DNA of 64,000 nucleotides from Peribacillus sp044761665 (GCF_044761665.1 NZ_JBIWCW010000009.1:1-64000); one strand, 5' to 3'. Positions 1-10,433 are shown, counted from the first letter of the stretch. The notes: generated by a model not told the origin, from the sequence alone. Translations and numbers: made by a program.

Positions 1-1064
<1,064 letters not shown>

Positions 1065-1099
1065 GATTATTTCACGCCATTATTGGTGTTATCCCCTTT

Positions 1100-1127
1100 A
1101 GTTCCTATAATATCTATACTAGTGAAG
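1100..1127 (+). other. Degenerate dif-like site (left arm only)
   Basis: The left arm AGTTCCTATAA differs from the dif left arm by one base, but the right arm (TACTAGTGAAG) is strongly diverged. It lies 38 bp after dif and just before the decayed integrase gene. A third scrap, AGTTCCTTATAATGG, follows at about 1140. These may be extra recombinase arm sites or a decayed attachment site. Confidence 0.4.
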
Positions 1128-1258
1128 TTTTCTTTTTCCAGTTCCTTATAATGGCTTCTCTTTTTCATTGTCCGATAATCTCTCCTTTTTTCCGGTTAAT
1201 TGTCTTTTTTGTACGGATAATGTTGTATCGTTTAAACACTATACGTGGAGGTTTTTAC

Positions 1259-2137
1259 ATGGAATTAAAAGCTGTAATTGATGAATTCATTTTGTACATT
1301 CGAATCGAAAAAACTATTCGGATCATACGATCACCAGCTATGAATACGATTTGGTACAGTTTCTATCCTTTTTACGTAAATCCAATGGTTCTACGGATGT
1401 GGCATGCATTACCAAGACCCATGTCCGCCGCTTTATCCAGCATCAAATGGGAATGTGTAAACAAAAGCCACGTTCCATGCATCGTAAGATATCCTGTTTA
1501 ATGAGTGACTTTATGGCTTCCATAGAATCACCTAAAACGGATAAAAAACTACCAGTTTATATGACGCTTACCGATCTTCAACAGTTATTTCAGATGCTGA
1601 GCGAGGAACATTCGTCCTTATCGCTTCGAAATGAAGCCATGTTTAAACTTCTTGCCACTTCGGGAATGAGAAGGAGCGAACTTGTGACGTTAACATGGGA
1701 ACAAGTAGATTTCTCAAGTTAGACCATCAGGATTTATGGTAAAGGGAATAAGGAACGGTTATTGCCCCTCCACCCGGTTGTCCTGCCTCTGCTTAACCCG
1801 TAAGAAACATCAATGCCACCCGTCACAACCCGTGTTTTTAAATAAATTGGGGAAACCATTGGACCCACGTGGATTACATGCAATCTTTAAAAATGCTTTG
1901 CGAAAATCAGTTCTTCCCCCCTCCCGCTTTTCGTTGCATCATTTGCGCCATACATTTGCAACCCTTATGCTGCAAGGAAATAAAGAAAATGTGGATTTAC
2001 GAACCCTTTAGGAACTATTGGGACATGAAAGCATCACGTCGACAGAGGTGTACACCCACGTAGAATTTGAACAAAAAAAGAAAGCCATTGATTCGTTTTT
2101 GATATATTCTAAAAAGATAACTACCCAGTCTGGGTAG
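1259..2137 (+). pseudogene. Decayed XerC/XerD-like tyrosine recombinase
   Basis: The start is ATG at 1259 after GTGGAGG, giving MELKAVIDEFILYIRIEK. The reading then shifts frame near 1310-1340 into the N-terminal SAM-like core-binding domain, meets a stop at 1720-1722, shifts again near 1790, and meets another stop at 2009-2011. Piecing the frames together gives an about 290-residue integrase with all catalytic positions still readable: Arg in GMRRSEL, His-x-x-Arg in LHHLRHTFAT, His in LLGHESITSTE and Tyr in VYTHVEF. The product cannot be made as one chain. It starts about 200 bp from dif, so it may have belonged to an element that used dif. It ends tail-to-tail with the next recombinase, inside a shared terminator. 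Confidence 0.88.
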
Positions 2138-2147
2138 TTATCTTTTT
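2111..2147. terminator. Bidirectional terminator between two recombinases
   Basis: A perfect 18-bp inverted repeat (AAAAAGATAACTACCCAG, one-base loop) with A and T runs on its flanks works as an intrinsic terminator in both directions. The stop codons of the two convergent recombinase genes abut at 2137/2138 inside this hairpin. Confidence 0.9.
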
Positions 2148-3534
2148 GGTTGAACAAGCAACTCTGAGGCGATATGAGCAGGAGATATTCCCGTTATATC
2201 CTGTTGGTTTCCATAAAAATTCATCTGCATAGGTACTGGTGCGTTTGACTGAAAGTTCATTTGATTTTGAGTTGGAACGAGTTGATTAGATGGTTGGATA
2301 TAAGTGTTCGGTACAAATTGGTTAGATTGGGTAGTGTGTGGATTAAACTCCTGAAACATGACTTGTTGATTGGGAATCATCATAGGTTGAGAAAGCTTTT
2401 GTTCCACTTCTGCCATGGTAAAACGGATCATTTGTTGTTTAAAAGTATGAACAGAATAAATATTGTTCATTTGGGCCTGGAAAGCTGCCTGCAGCACGGT
2501 CTCTAGGATGGTTTGAGCCATTCGTAACTCTTTTACTTCTTTCGTATCTCGACGCAGATATCGTTCGAGGGCCCCTTGGGAAGCTTTCTTAGAATGTAGT
2601 AATAAAAGCCGGATGGCGTTATCTGATACACCCATTTCATGAAACATGGTAGCAACACTATACCGTAAGCCGTGTGGCGTGAAATATTTACTTGTTTTGT
2701 GTTGCATCGTATGTTTACCGGAAGCAGTACCCTTATTCCCATCCTCCACTTCTGAAGGTGTTACGGCTGTTACCCAACCAAGATGTTTACATATTTTATG
2801 GACGATATAGTTCATTTGCTTGTTCGCAAATGCCTTTCCCCGTAATCCATATAAGAGAGGATCTTCTGGATTCATATCTTTTGTATATTCCACAAAATAA
2901 GCCAATACTCTAGGAGGTAAAGGAATAAAACTTTCTCTATTTTTCGAGTTAGTGGTCTTTTCTCCCTTCTTTCTTTCAACCTCACCATGATTTAAATTAG
3001 ATAATATAATCCTTATGCCACCCGCTTCTTTATCTACAGACTGAGCCTGTAAGCTAATCAAATTGGTTGAACGAAAACCGGCGAAAATGTCTAATAGAGT
3101 TGGAGCTAAGACATTAATTCCTTGAGCTTGTAATTCATGTGCTGCCTTATATACTTGGTAAAGTTCAATAAGGTCCAACTCTTTTGATAAATATTGTTGC
3201 TCGGTATAATCCGTAATCTTTACCGTAAGGAAAGGATTTCCTTCTATGATCTTTGCATGATTCAAATGTCTAAACAAGGAAGATAGCGTACTTTTTTGTT
3301 GTCTTAATGTACTTGGTTTTACCTTTTCGGCTTGGGCGTTTTTCCATACCTGGCAATATTCATATGTAACGTTGTCAAGAGTAGGCTGCAAACCTACGCT
3401 GATCATATGATTCGTAACATCTTTAATATTTTTTTTATAAGCCTTTTTTGAGTTCAAAGACCAATTACTTATTTGTTCTTGGTTTAAATAGGCTTCCTCT
3501 AAAGTACTTTGTGGTGTAATCGTATTTTTTGCAT
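2138..3534 (-). CDS. Tyrosine recombinase with Gln/Asn/Pro-rich C-terminal tail
   Basis: This is a large tyrosine-type site-specific recombinase. From the first in-frame ATG (3457) it is 439 residues. An N-terminal SAM-like domain is followed by the catalytic domain with Arg in FAGFRSTNLISL, HGLR in TPHGLRYSVAT, His in LLLLHSKKAS and Tyr in ALERYLRRD. The last roughly 90 residues are unusually rich in Gln, Asn, Pro and Met, which is not typical of the family. A better start is probably ATG at 3534 (GAGGGAG nine bases upstream). From there, a run of six A (3525..3530) is one base short of joining the frames, and one more A would add NTITPQSTLEEAY and further residues. The frameshift may be real, an error, or overcome by slippage. 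The target site is unknown. Confidence 0.82.
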
Positions 3535-3565
3535 AATTATATACTCCCTCTTTTATTACAACAAA

Positions 3566-3633
3566 AAAACCCCAAGCTTAATACAAATCATCGTCGTATC
3601 CCAAATACGCTATGATTGTATGCTTGGGGTTTT
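3566..3633. terminator. Long hairpin upstream of recombinase gene
   Basis: An about 68-nt inverted repeat has arms AAAACCCCAAGC and GCTTGGGGTTTT, a second paired block (ATACAAATCAT with ATGATTGTAT) and an inner CGTAT/ATACG stem with loop CCCAA. Read on the minus strand it ends in a run of T, so it can work as a terminator. It lies about 30 bp upstream of the recombinase start, which suggests leader attenuation, or termination of transcripts arriving from upstream. Confidence 0.7.
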
Positions 3634-3639
3634 CCCTTG

Positions 3640-4285
3640 TTTAATATTAATTTATTAATATATTAGCATGAATACATTAATGTCAAGAATATTTAAGTTT
3701 TTAGTAGTATATTGAAACTTCCTGAGTTATCCATACCTTAGAGATAACTAATTTGCACTATTTGATAAGACCTCAGTGTTCAAATCAGCTAGAAATAATC
3801 GAGTTAACCCTCTTTGGCCATCAATCCTTCATTTTTAGGCAGGACTAGCTATTTAATCCATAACTCATCTTTAGGATCCATAGTATTTATTTGGAGTAAT
3901 AGAGTAATGATAGATCTATATAACACTGTCTATAAATCCTCTTCGTTGAGTGGCTTTTAGCGTATAAAACATATTTTCACGTCCAGCACCATTATCCTTG
4001 TGTTGCAAATTTTTTTCAACTTGTATACAACGTCAAAAGAGTGCGGATTTAGACTGATAGAATATTCTATTGATTGTACTCAATTAGTTGAACAAAAAAT
4101 TTATAAAAATGATGAAATCAGAAAAAGATGTGCAGCCGATCCGGAAGCAACAGCAGTTAGACGATATGAAATAGGGGCTGAAGCACGGAACGGGATAACA
4201 TCCTCTTCATCCTGAGCTGTAAAACCGGCCTGCGTTCCGCTATATTTATATCGCGAATTGTTTCAAAGAGGTCTAGCAATATGCT
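3640..4285. other. Intergenic region, no supported gene
   Basis: A 71-codon open frame on the plus strand (4000..4215) has no good ribosome site and no recognisable domain, so I do not call it. The rest holds only short frames. The stretch lies between two recombinase-related sequences and is probably decayed mobile DNA. Confidence 0.4.
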
Positions 4286-4287
4286 AA

Positions 4288-4440
4288 AAACGTCCATAGT
4301 GATTGTTTATTCCTATCTCGTAATTACCCCTACCCAAGGCTTACAGGCAGTTAAATAAGGCTGCAGAGTTTGCTGGCGTGGAACATGTTGGCAATCATAC
4401 CTTACGAAAGACAATACTAAATCTATAGTGGCATACTAGT
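4288..4440 (+). pseudogene. Remnant of catalytic-domain tyrosine recombinase
   Basis: Translating across shifted frames gives SDCLFLSRN, then AYRQLNKAAEFAGVEHVG followed by NHTLRKT. These align with residues about 100-150 of the intact recombinase at 59153..59725 (DYLFPSRK, AYRVLNKAAEMADIPDVG, THTLRKT). The catalytic HxLR is kept, but frameshifts and stops destroy the gene and both ends are missing. A second, broken member of the same recombinase family therefore lies near dif. Confidence 0.75.
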
Positions 4441-4511
4441 TTTTAAGGGAATGACATTAACAAACACGTTTTAATCTTACTGCCAATAATTATAGTAAAA
4501 TCAATACTTTA

Positions 4512-5357
4512 TTATTTTATAATTGATTTCAACGTTTTAGTGATTCCTTGTGAATACTGCTCTTTTGTTTGCCTGCCATAGGCATTCTTTGCTTCTTGGG
4601 TAGCATTCTCTAAAAGATAACCCTGTCCTACTGTTCTCAACATACTTAAATCATTTCCACTATCTCCAAATGCGATAGCATATTTGGAAGTTAAATTGTA
4701 TTTATCTAGCATAAATCGAACAATTTCATCTTTCCCTGTACCGTTAGGAATAAAATCCACATCATAACTATCCTCAGGATCCCCAGCAAGAGGATTACAT
4801 CGATTAATATTTACAGATACTCCATACTGTTCACCAATCGTCTTAATTGCTAAAAGATTTTCTTTATCTGCGATATCATTTTGTACTTTATAATAATAAT
4901 TTCGTTTATACTGTGAGCCACCTAGCTGTGTTTGAGGATTTAAAAAAATATTTATGTTCCATAAATAGTCAACTATTTCTTCAATCTTCTCTTTTGAGAA
5001 TTCACTATTTTTCAAACGAGAATTCCATTCCAAATCAGGTTCTCCAAGATTACATTCTGAAAAATAGTTAATTTCAGTTCCTAAATCGCTAGCTATAAAA
5101 TGAGGGAAATATCTTAAGTTGCCCTTTTTCATTTTATTTAAAACCATTTCCATACTACTTCCAGTAACCCACCCAAAAAGAAGTTCACCATCTATGCTTT
5201 TTTCTTTCAAATATTCTTCAAGTTCATATAATTCTTTTTGTCTCATATCATTCATATTATGAGGGTAATAAGTTTCATCGAAATCAGAAAATATAATATA
5301 TTTCGGTCTATCAACCGGTGAAAGTGAAATGAATTCTTCTAATTTATTTAACAACAC
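4512..5357 (-). CDS. ntdB: NtdB-like kanosamine-6-phosphate phosphatase (HAD-IIB)
   Basis: The 281-residue product looks like a close homologue of Bacillus subtilis NtdB, which removes phosphate from kanosamine 6-phosphate in the last step of kanosamine synthesis. HAD motif I is DFDET at residues 25-29, motif II is WVTGSS, and motif IV is AFGDSGND near residue 230. The stretch ASDLGTEI and NPQTQLGGSQYKRN belong to the NtdB-type cap. The start is GTG at 5357, eight bases after GAGGAG. In B. subtilis the gene sits with ntdA (aminotransferase) and ntdC (dehydrogenase); neither is visible here, so this copy is an orphan and its substrate here is inferred. Confidence 0.85.
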   Translation of the reverse strand: MLLNKLEEFISLSPVDRPKYIIFSDFDETYYPHNMNDMRQKELYELEEYLKEKSIDGELLFGWVTGSSMEMVLNKMKKGNLRYFPHFIASDLGTEINYFSECNLGEPDLEWNSRLKNSEFSKEKIEEIVDYLWNINIFLNPQTQLGGSQYKRNYYYKVQNDIADKENLLAIKTIGEQYGVSVNINRCNPLAGDPEDSYDVDFIPNGTGKDEIVRFMLDKYNLTSKYAIAFGDSGNDLSMLRTVGQGYLLENATQEAKNAYGRQTKEQYSQGITKTLKSIIK

Positions 5358-6060
5358 TTAACAACTCCTCTACTACTTATCCTGTTCATCAAACGTTAAA
5401 CCAGGTTATACTGGAAAGAACACTAACTGACTATGCACCATTTCTGTGATTGGTAGGACTAGTGTTATGATATTTAGACTTTACCAAATCTATTTCAGCT
5501 GTTCAGCCAATGATAATAAATATCAGTATTTAAAATAAATTCCCCTTTAATTCCTAAATGACTATAATCTTATTCTTCACGTTTACTTCAATTCTTGCTT
5601 AGCCATAAACTCCAAAATTTTCATATGGATTAAAACTTAATGTAACTTTTTTCAGTTATATACTTTTCAATGCAGTCAGGATAAATACCATATTTAATCG
5701 GATTAACCTCAACACATAATGGTATCCCTTTGTATCTCCAACTACAGTGTGACGTGTATTGAATAACCATCCATATGTATCTGAAGAAAAAAGGAAGTAC
5801 ATTTTAAATGTAATTAAAGAACACAATTATGCTCCGTTTCCTCTGGCATATAAGATGCCTTTCATAAGCACACTCCTATTTACGGAATGAAAAATACCCA
5901 TATTTTAAGATAATAAGTCTCATATATGTATAGAGTAAGTGAATTTAACTTTTTTCGTTTTCAAAATAATATAAAACACTTTTGAAACTAATCGGCTACA
6001 CGGCTACTTACTGTAAGAGGTGCCATCCTCAATTTCTAATAAGTAATTAATAATAATTAG
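5358..6060. other. Intergenic region with no recognised gene
   Basis: About 700 bp lie between two convergent-facing minus-strand genes. Both strands are interrupted by frequent stops. On the minus strand around 5590-5770 short blocks read like degraded coding sequence, but I could not assign a family. Confidence 0.35.
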
Positions 6061-6138
6061 TGAAAGACACTAAATGTTTTCAAGACGTTATTCCATCTTC
6101 TTCCGTAATAGCTATGCACCCCCGCAAACTCTGCTACC

Positions 6139-6729
6139 CTATTTAGAGCTACCTGTAGATCTGCTCAGGGGTAGTCCGCCCTTAAAATCGTTTATTAATT
6201 GTTCAGTTGTTAGTATTGTGGCAAACTCATCGTGCAGTGTAGCTAGAGAAATATTATGTATAGTTGCTGCATCATAGTATGTATCATTTTGATCCGTCAT
6301 ACCAAAGGCTGCTGTTGCATCTGAAATCAGATATGTAACAAAACCTAAATTACTACTCATTCTTGTAGTTGTTGATACACAATGAGGTGTAGTTAAACCA
6401 GTTATTACAACTGTTTCTATTTCATTTATTTTTAAAAAGTCTTCTAAATTTGTATCTATAAAACTACTATTTACTTTTTTTGTTATAATAACTTCTTCAT
6501 TAATAGGTTTAACTATTTCTTTTATATAAACCCCTTCATTCTTCTGATAAAATAAAGAATTCGGATTATCGGATGTGTGTTGTATGTGAATTACTAACCA
6601 ACCTTTTTCTCTCCATAATTGTAGTATCTTACTAATGTTTTCTTCCGCATTTAAGTTATTTCTTTCTCCCCACTGTTTATCATCAAAAGCTTTCTGGACA
6701 TCAACTATTATTAAAGCTTTTTTCTTCAT
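6139..6729 (-). CDS. Isochorismatase-family cysteine hydrolase
   Basis: A 196-residue cytosolic hydrolase of the isochorismatase-like fold. The catalytic triad is visible: Asp in LIIVDVQKAF near residue 10, Lys in ITKKVNSSF, and Cys in GLTTPHCVSTTTR, followed by the family's DATAAF block. Such enzymes cleave isochorismate, nicotinamide, N-carbamoyl compounds or other amides, and the sequence does not show which. The ATG at 6729 is preferred because GAGGG stands eight bases upstream; an ATG 15 bases earlier has no ribosome site. It is a single gene with no operon partner. Confidence 0.85.
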   Translation of the reverse strand: MKKKALIIVDVQKAFDDKQWGERNNLNAEENISKILQLWREKGWLVIHIQHTSDNPNSLFYQKNEGVYIKEIVKPINEEVIITKKVNSSFIDTNLEDFLKINEIETVVITGLTTPHCVSTTTRMSSNLGFVTYLISDATAAFGMTDQNDTYYDAATIHNISLATLHDEFATILTTEQLINDFKGGLPLSRSTGSSK

Positions 6730-6989
6730 CAATACAACCCTCATTTTTTGATTTGAATTTTATGTTAATTTATAATTCAACTGATATTTTACTTTGTTCA
6801 AATGTTATTGTTGCTTTACCACACCCAGTTTTTTACAATATTGAGTTCGACGAATGTAAGTGTAACTTATTTATTAGCAGCTTCCAAGTTCAACACTGCA
6901 CCAAAATATTGAGGTATCCCCATCAATAAAAAAAGATATAATGGGTGTAATAAGTTTATAAAAAAACAGCCTATTAAAAACCTATTAAT

Positions 6990-7406
6990 TCAGAGATTAC
7001 CCTTTTTTACTGAAGGGCTTGGCCTACATGGAAGGCTATCATCGGTAAGGTAGGAGTAAACTATTTGCTTTAGAGCATTATACTGAATTCCATTTGTGTC
7101 CAAAAAGGCTTCTTCACGACTTGAAGGCATATTTAAATATATTATTTTGCTTGTAAATTGAGATTCAGTAAGATCAAAATATTTGTTATTAATCCTATTA
7201 TAAAAATGCCAGCCTTCCGGAGTCGGAGTTTTGAAAATTTCTCCTCCATAAATATCATTAACCACTAAGGCAGTTACCCCACATTGTCCCTTAGCAGGGT
7301 TATTCATTGTCCACTTAGAACTAGAATTTAATGACCAAGATTTTTTGAGAACCTTAAGAAGGTATTCTATTTTTAAAGTTAGATTGTCCAAAAAAAATAC
7401 CTCCAT
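6990..7406 (-). CDS. YunG-like family protein
   Basis: The 138-residue protein resembles the B. subtilis YunG family: a helical start, then KGQCGVTALVVNDIYGGEI, GWHFYNRINNKYFDLTESQF and a C-terminal helix region. The conserved GQC plus a later His and Asp in HFYN/YFDLT recall a papain-like arrangement, but catalysis has not been shown to my knowledge. The C-terminus (DSLPCRPSPSVKKGNL) looks like a variable tail. Start ATG at 7406 follows GGAGG. Confidence 0.65.
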   Translation of the reverse strand: MEVFFLDNLTLKIEYLLKVLKKSWSLNSSSKWTMNNPAKGQCGVTALVVNDIYGGEIFKTPTPEGWHFYNRINNKYFDLTESQFTSKIIYLNMPSSREEAFLDTNGIQYNALKQIVYSYLTDDSLPCRPSPSVKKGNL

Positions 7407-7409
7407 TAT

Positions 7410-8185
7410 AACTAATGCAAGATTCTTGTAACCTCTGAAAATTTAAACTAATTCAAATAATATTAAATAATATAACATAAATGTAAAAAAATTAAATTAA
7501 AATGATGGTATTGACACTAGAATTTATAGATAAAATGACATCCTAGTATTGTTGTATGTAGAAATGATTATGAGGATATTTACTATTCTTAGTTGCAACG
7601 ATAGAGTTATCATTCATTGCTAGATTGGTATCATGTTTTTGTGAATCATCCAATTGGAGTTGAATTTTTCTATTCAGGTCGGTAAGTTATATCGTTATTG
7701 ATTATGAGAATATATTCGCTTCTGGAGGATATAAGGTGACCATAGAAACTTGGTTAAGCAAGTTTACATTCAACTTCATAAAATAGTTATTTAATGAAGT
7801 GAGATTTCTTATTGAATAACAACACGGCAACTCATCAAAAAAATAAATTTAGTATTTTCTTTTGAAATATAGCCTACTTATCTTATTCCTACTACTTCCC
7901 GTTTTTGCTCAATAAGACTTGTGGAACAATATATCCCATCTCATGAATGAAGCTACACCTTCTTATGAAACAGCATAAATAATAAATAATTCAAAAAACG
8001 TGGAAGTAATTGTAAATAAAAAGAATATTATGCTACAGTTATTAAAAACAAATTTTATAAAAAACAAGGGAAGGATATTCAAGAAAACGATAATATATGA
8101 CTATTTAAGGATTAAGTATTCTTTATAAATTTAAGTATCAATTTTATAAAGATCAATGTAAGTAATACTAAAAGAAAGGAGTAAC
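7410..8185. other. Intergenic region with probable gene relic
   Basis: Around 7845-8110 the plus strand reads, with breaks, like a small exported protein (a hydrophobic block, then NEATPSYETA and INNSKNVEVIVNKKN). No intact frame or start exists. The rest (7410-7840) shows no gene. Confidence 0.35.
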
Positions 8186-8191
8186 ATTAAA

Positions 8192-8485
8192 ATGGCAATC
8201 GCAGTTGCGTTATTAATTTCTATTTTGGGTTCAATAGTGGCTCATCACTTATGTAAAGGAAAGTCGAAAAAAAGAAAATTAATTATTTGGGGTATTACAA
8301 CTATGGTAGCGATAGCACCATTCTCGTCTTTCGCAATTGGTTTAACTTATGCACTTATAGTTAGAAGTGGTTGGGGAATTATAATAATGTGGTACCTATT
8401 TCCTATAATCTTCATTACAGGGCTTGTTATGTTAATTCTAGGTATCTTTAAGGTAAAACGAGGAGAAGCCGGAGAAGCTATATAG
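8192..8485 (+). CDS. Small three-helix membrane protein
   Basis: A 97-residue protein has three predicted membrane segments: residues about 3-19, 31-55 and 64-88. Basic residues lie between the first two (CKGKSKKRK) and at the end (FKVKRGEAGEA). The start ATG follows AAAGGAGT at good spacing, so expression is likely. I do not recognise a family and the isolated setting gives no hint of function. Confidence 0.7.
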   Translation: MAIAVALLISILGSIVAHHLCKGKSKKRKLIIWGITTMVAIAPFSSFAIGLTYALIVRSGWGIIIMWYLFPIIFITGLVMLILGIFKVKRGEAGEAI

Positions 8486-8590
8486 TTACTTTAATTTAAT
8501 CTTAAACTGAATCCTCTTCTTATAGGTGTCTTCTATTTTATTAATAATAATAAAGAATACTCCAGCTATAATAAAATTCCAAATAAAAAG

Positions 8591-8620
8591 AGAGTGCGAT
8601 AATGGCTATTTTCGCACTCT
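8591..8620. terminator. Hairpin between convergent genes
   Basis: Arms AGAGTGCGA and TCGCACTCT with a 12-base loop lie between two convergent genes. There is no long T run, so it is a weak terminator candidate for the small membrane protein and the facing 140-residue gene. Confidence 0.5.
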
Positions 8621-8680
8621 AATACTAAACAAATAATCGCATATGAATATTGGGGTTGAGGGGATAATGTCTTATTATTG

Positions 8681-9103
8681 CTATATTGCCTCTTCTTTAA
8701 CCAATTCTGAAAAATATACTTTTACTATTTCTTCCTCTACTAAACTTCTAAACTCCGAATTACTATCTAATAACTTAATAAATCTTTCTTCAAATTTATT
8801 GATTATATATTTATGCGCTAACTCACGAGTTAATACTTTCTTGATGTTTACGTGTTTAATTAAACTTCCATAATTCTTACTACTTAAATCTACATCAATT
8901 CTATTTTTCATTTCTTTATAAAATTCTTCGATTTTATTGGTTGAAACAACTCCCTGTACTTCCTTTTTCAATTCTTCAATACTTTTACTTTCTTTAAATA
9001 AATTATGCTTTAAAAAGTTATTAATTCTGTTATTAGCATACCAGCTAGCAATATTATCTCTTCCGTTATTAATTTTCTTAAAAAATGCTTCTTTAAACTT
9101 CAT
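8681..9103 (-). CDS. Hypothetical helical protein, 140 residues
   Basis: The product is rich in Lys, Glu and Asn and almost entirely predicted helix, with no signal peptide or membrane segment. Motifs such as IEELKKEVQGVV and HKYIINKFEERFIKLL suggest amphipathic helices. I recognise no family. The ATG at 9103 has only a weak ribosome site (AGGAAG) upstream. Confidence 0.5.
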   Translation of the reverse strand: MKFKEAFFKKINNGRDNIASWYANNRINNFLKHNLFKESKSIEELKKEVQGVVSTNKIEEFYKEMKNRIDVDLSSKNYGSLIKHVNIKKVLTRELAHKYIINKFEERFIKLLDSNSEFRSLVEEEIVKVYFSELVKEEAI

Positions 9104-9425
9104 GAGTATTACTTCCTGATTATGTACTTCAAATTATATTTAGTTAATACTCTTTAATCATTTTATATTATGGTAATTTTAACGCCTAATTGTAATTTCA
9201 CCATCGCTTTAAAGACTGTTATAGACTATTCTATTCCCTAAACCTTTTAAGTCATATGGTACATATTAACCTCGCACTCTACGAAAGATTTCAAATGCAG
9301 TGCCATTCCATTTTCCTCCGCCATCCAGGAAAGTATTTTTCAATCTAAATGATCTCTCCTTAATGTAATAATTTTTTTGTTCAAAAATGACAAAGTATAA
9401 TTTGGGAAATGTTTTATTCAAACTA
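9104..9425. other. Intergenic region, nothing recognised
   Basis: The stretch separates a hypothetical gene from a resolvase relic. A minus-strand frame (LDGGGKWNGTAFEIFRRVRG, about 9265-9330) is open for some 20 codons but has no start or context. Confidence 0.3.
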
Positions 9426-9812
9426 TTAGAGTATCTCCTTATATTTTCTTTTAGCTCTTATCCGGGTACTCTTAGAAATGCCGGTCATATTTTCTACTTG
9501 CTTATAGGAATTAGTTTTTAATAGTTCTAGAGCATGTTCAATCTGTTTCTTGATAAATTTCTTTGGCCTACCTTCTCTAAAATCTTCGCGCAGTTTTGCA
9601 ATGGCTTTCCCTTCTTGAGTTCTCTCTACTATCATGTCTCTTTCAAATTCGGCAAAAGCACTCATCACACTAAATATCAATTTTCCCGTAGGTGTATTCT
9701 CTACCAATCCCATATTCAGAATATGTACCTTCATTTTATGGTCTTAAGAGCATCTACCGTGGATCTTGCAAAACGATCTAGCTTTGTAACGACCAGTGTG
9801 TCCCCCACTTGA
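9426..9812 (-). pseudogene. Truncated serine recombinase (resolvase/invertase)
   Basis: The minus strand keeps the middle and end of a small serine recombinase: VGDTLVVTKLDRFARSTVDALKTI, a frameshift near 9735, then KVHILNMGLVENTPTGKL, AFAEFERDMIVERTQEG, and a C-terminal helix-turn-helix (SYKQVENMTGISKSTRIRAKRKYK). The first about 60 residues, with the catalytic Ser, are absent: the frame ends near 9812 where unrelated sequence begins. It cannot be active and marks an old mobile element. The break point is followed by TGACCC/GGGTCA-like sequences but no clear insertion-sequence end. Confidence 0.85.
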
Positions 9813-10009
9813 CCCTATATTGTGACACCGTTTAATACCTTGATACTACTACACTCTAAAAATGGGGTCATATCTTTAAGTTATGACACATTATTTTTAT
9901 TAATCTCCTATAACAAGACTTTATACAATCACTAAGTTACCTTGATTATATTGCAAAAAATAGTATTTATTGTAATATTTATCATGTGGTATAAATATTA
10001 AAAGAAGTA

Positions 10010-10393
10010 TTGTACATTGAAGAACGACCAAGTGCACGTGAAGTCATTACTCTTTTTAAAGCTGCTGAGTTAAACAGACCATTGGATGATGAAGAAAGAA
10101 TAGAACGTATGATTAAAGAAGCTCAATATATATTAACTGCAAGAGTGGATAATCAACTAGTAGGTTTAATAAGAGTTCTTACAGATTTTTCGTATAATGC
10201 CTTTATTGCAGACCTAGCAGTATTACCCGAATTCCAAAATAAACGGATTGGTAGTCAATTACTAAATAAGGCTACAGAACCTTTTGAAAAAGTTGAATTT
10301 ATTATTCATCCTGATCATGACTCTGGAGAATTCTATAAAAAGAATGGGTTTGAGCCAGCACCTATCTGCATGGAACTCCCACGTAAGTATTAA
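10010..10393 (+). CDS. GNAT-family N-acetyltransferase
   Basis: The 127-residue single-domain GNAT enzyme transfers acetyl from acetyl-CoA to an unknown amine. The acetyl-CoA site is in the block IADLAVLPEFQNKRIGSQLL (V/L-P-x-x-Q-x-x-x-I-G-x-x-L), followed by HPDHDSGEFYKKNGFEP near the C-terminus. The start is TTG at 10010 with a weak AGAAG upstream, and an in-frame stop lies just before, so the start is uncertain by a few codons. It stands 40 bp before the ATP-grasp ligase on the same strand and is probably co-transcribed. Confidence 0.8.
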   Translation: MYIEERPSAREVITLFKAAELNRPLDDEERIERMIKEAQYILTARVDNQLVGLIRVLTDFSYNAFIADLAVLPEFQNKRIGSQLLNKATEPFEKVEFIIHPDHDSGEFYKKNGFEPAPICMELPRKY

Positions 10394-10433
10394 TTTTATA
10401 TTTGAATTACGAATTGAGGAGGAAAATACAAAT

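Noticed and set aside
3566..3633. Integron attC-type folded recombination site
   Set aside because: The hairpin has no RYYYAAC/GTTRRRY core sites and the adjacent recombinase is not of the integron type; a terminator or attenuator explains it more simply.
4000..4215. 71-codon plus-strand open frame
   Set aside because: No ribosome site at the start, no recognisable domain, and it lies among decayed recombinase sequences.
7757..7767. Possible fourth dif-like right arm (AATGTAAACT)
   Set aside because: One end base differs and the YATAA block at the set spacing is absent; chance in AT-rich DNA is likely.
9780..9900. Insertion-sequence end next to the resolvase relic (TGACCC and GGGTCA words)
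   Set aside because: The words are short, arms do not match over more than a few bases and no transposase is near.
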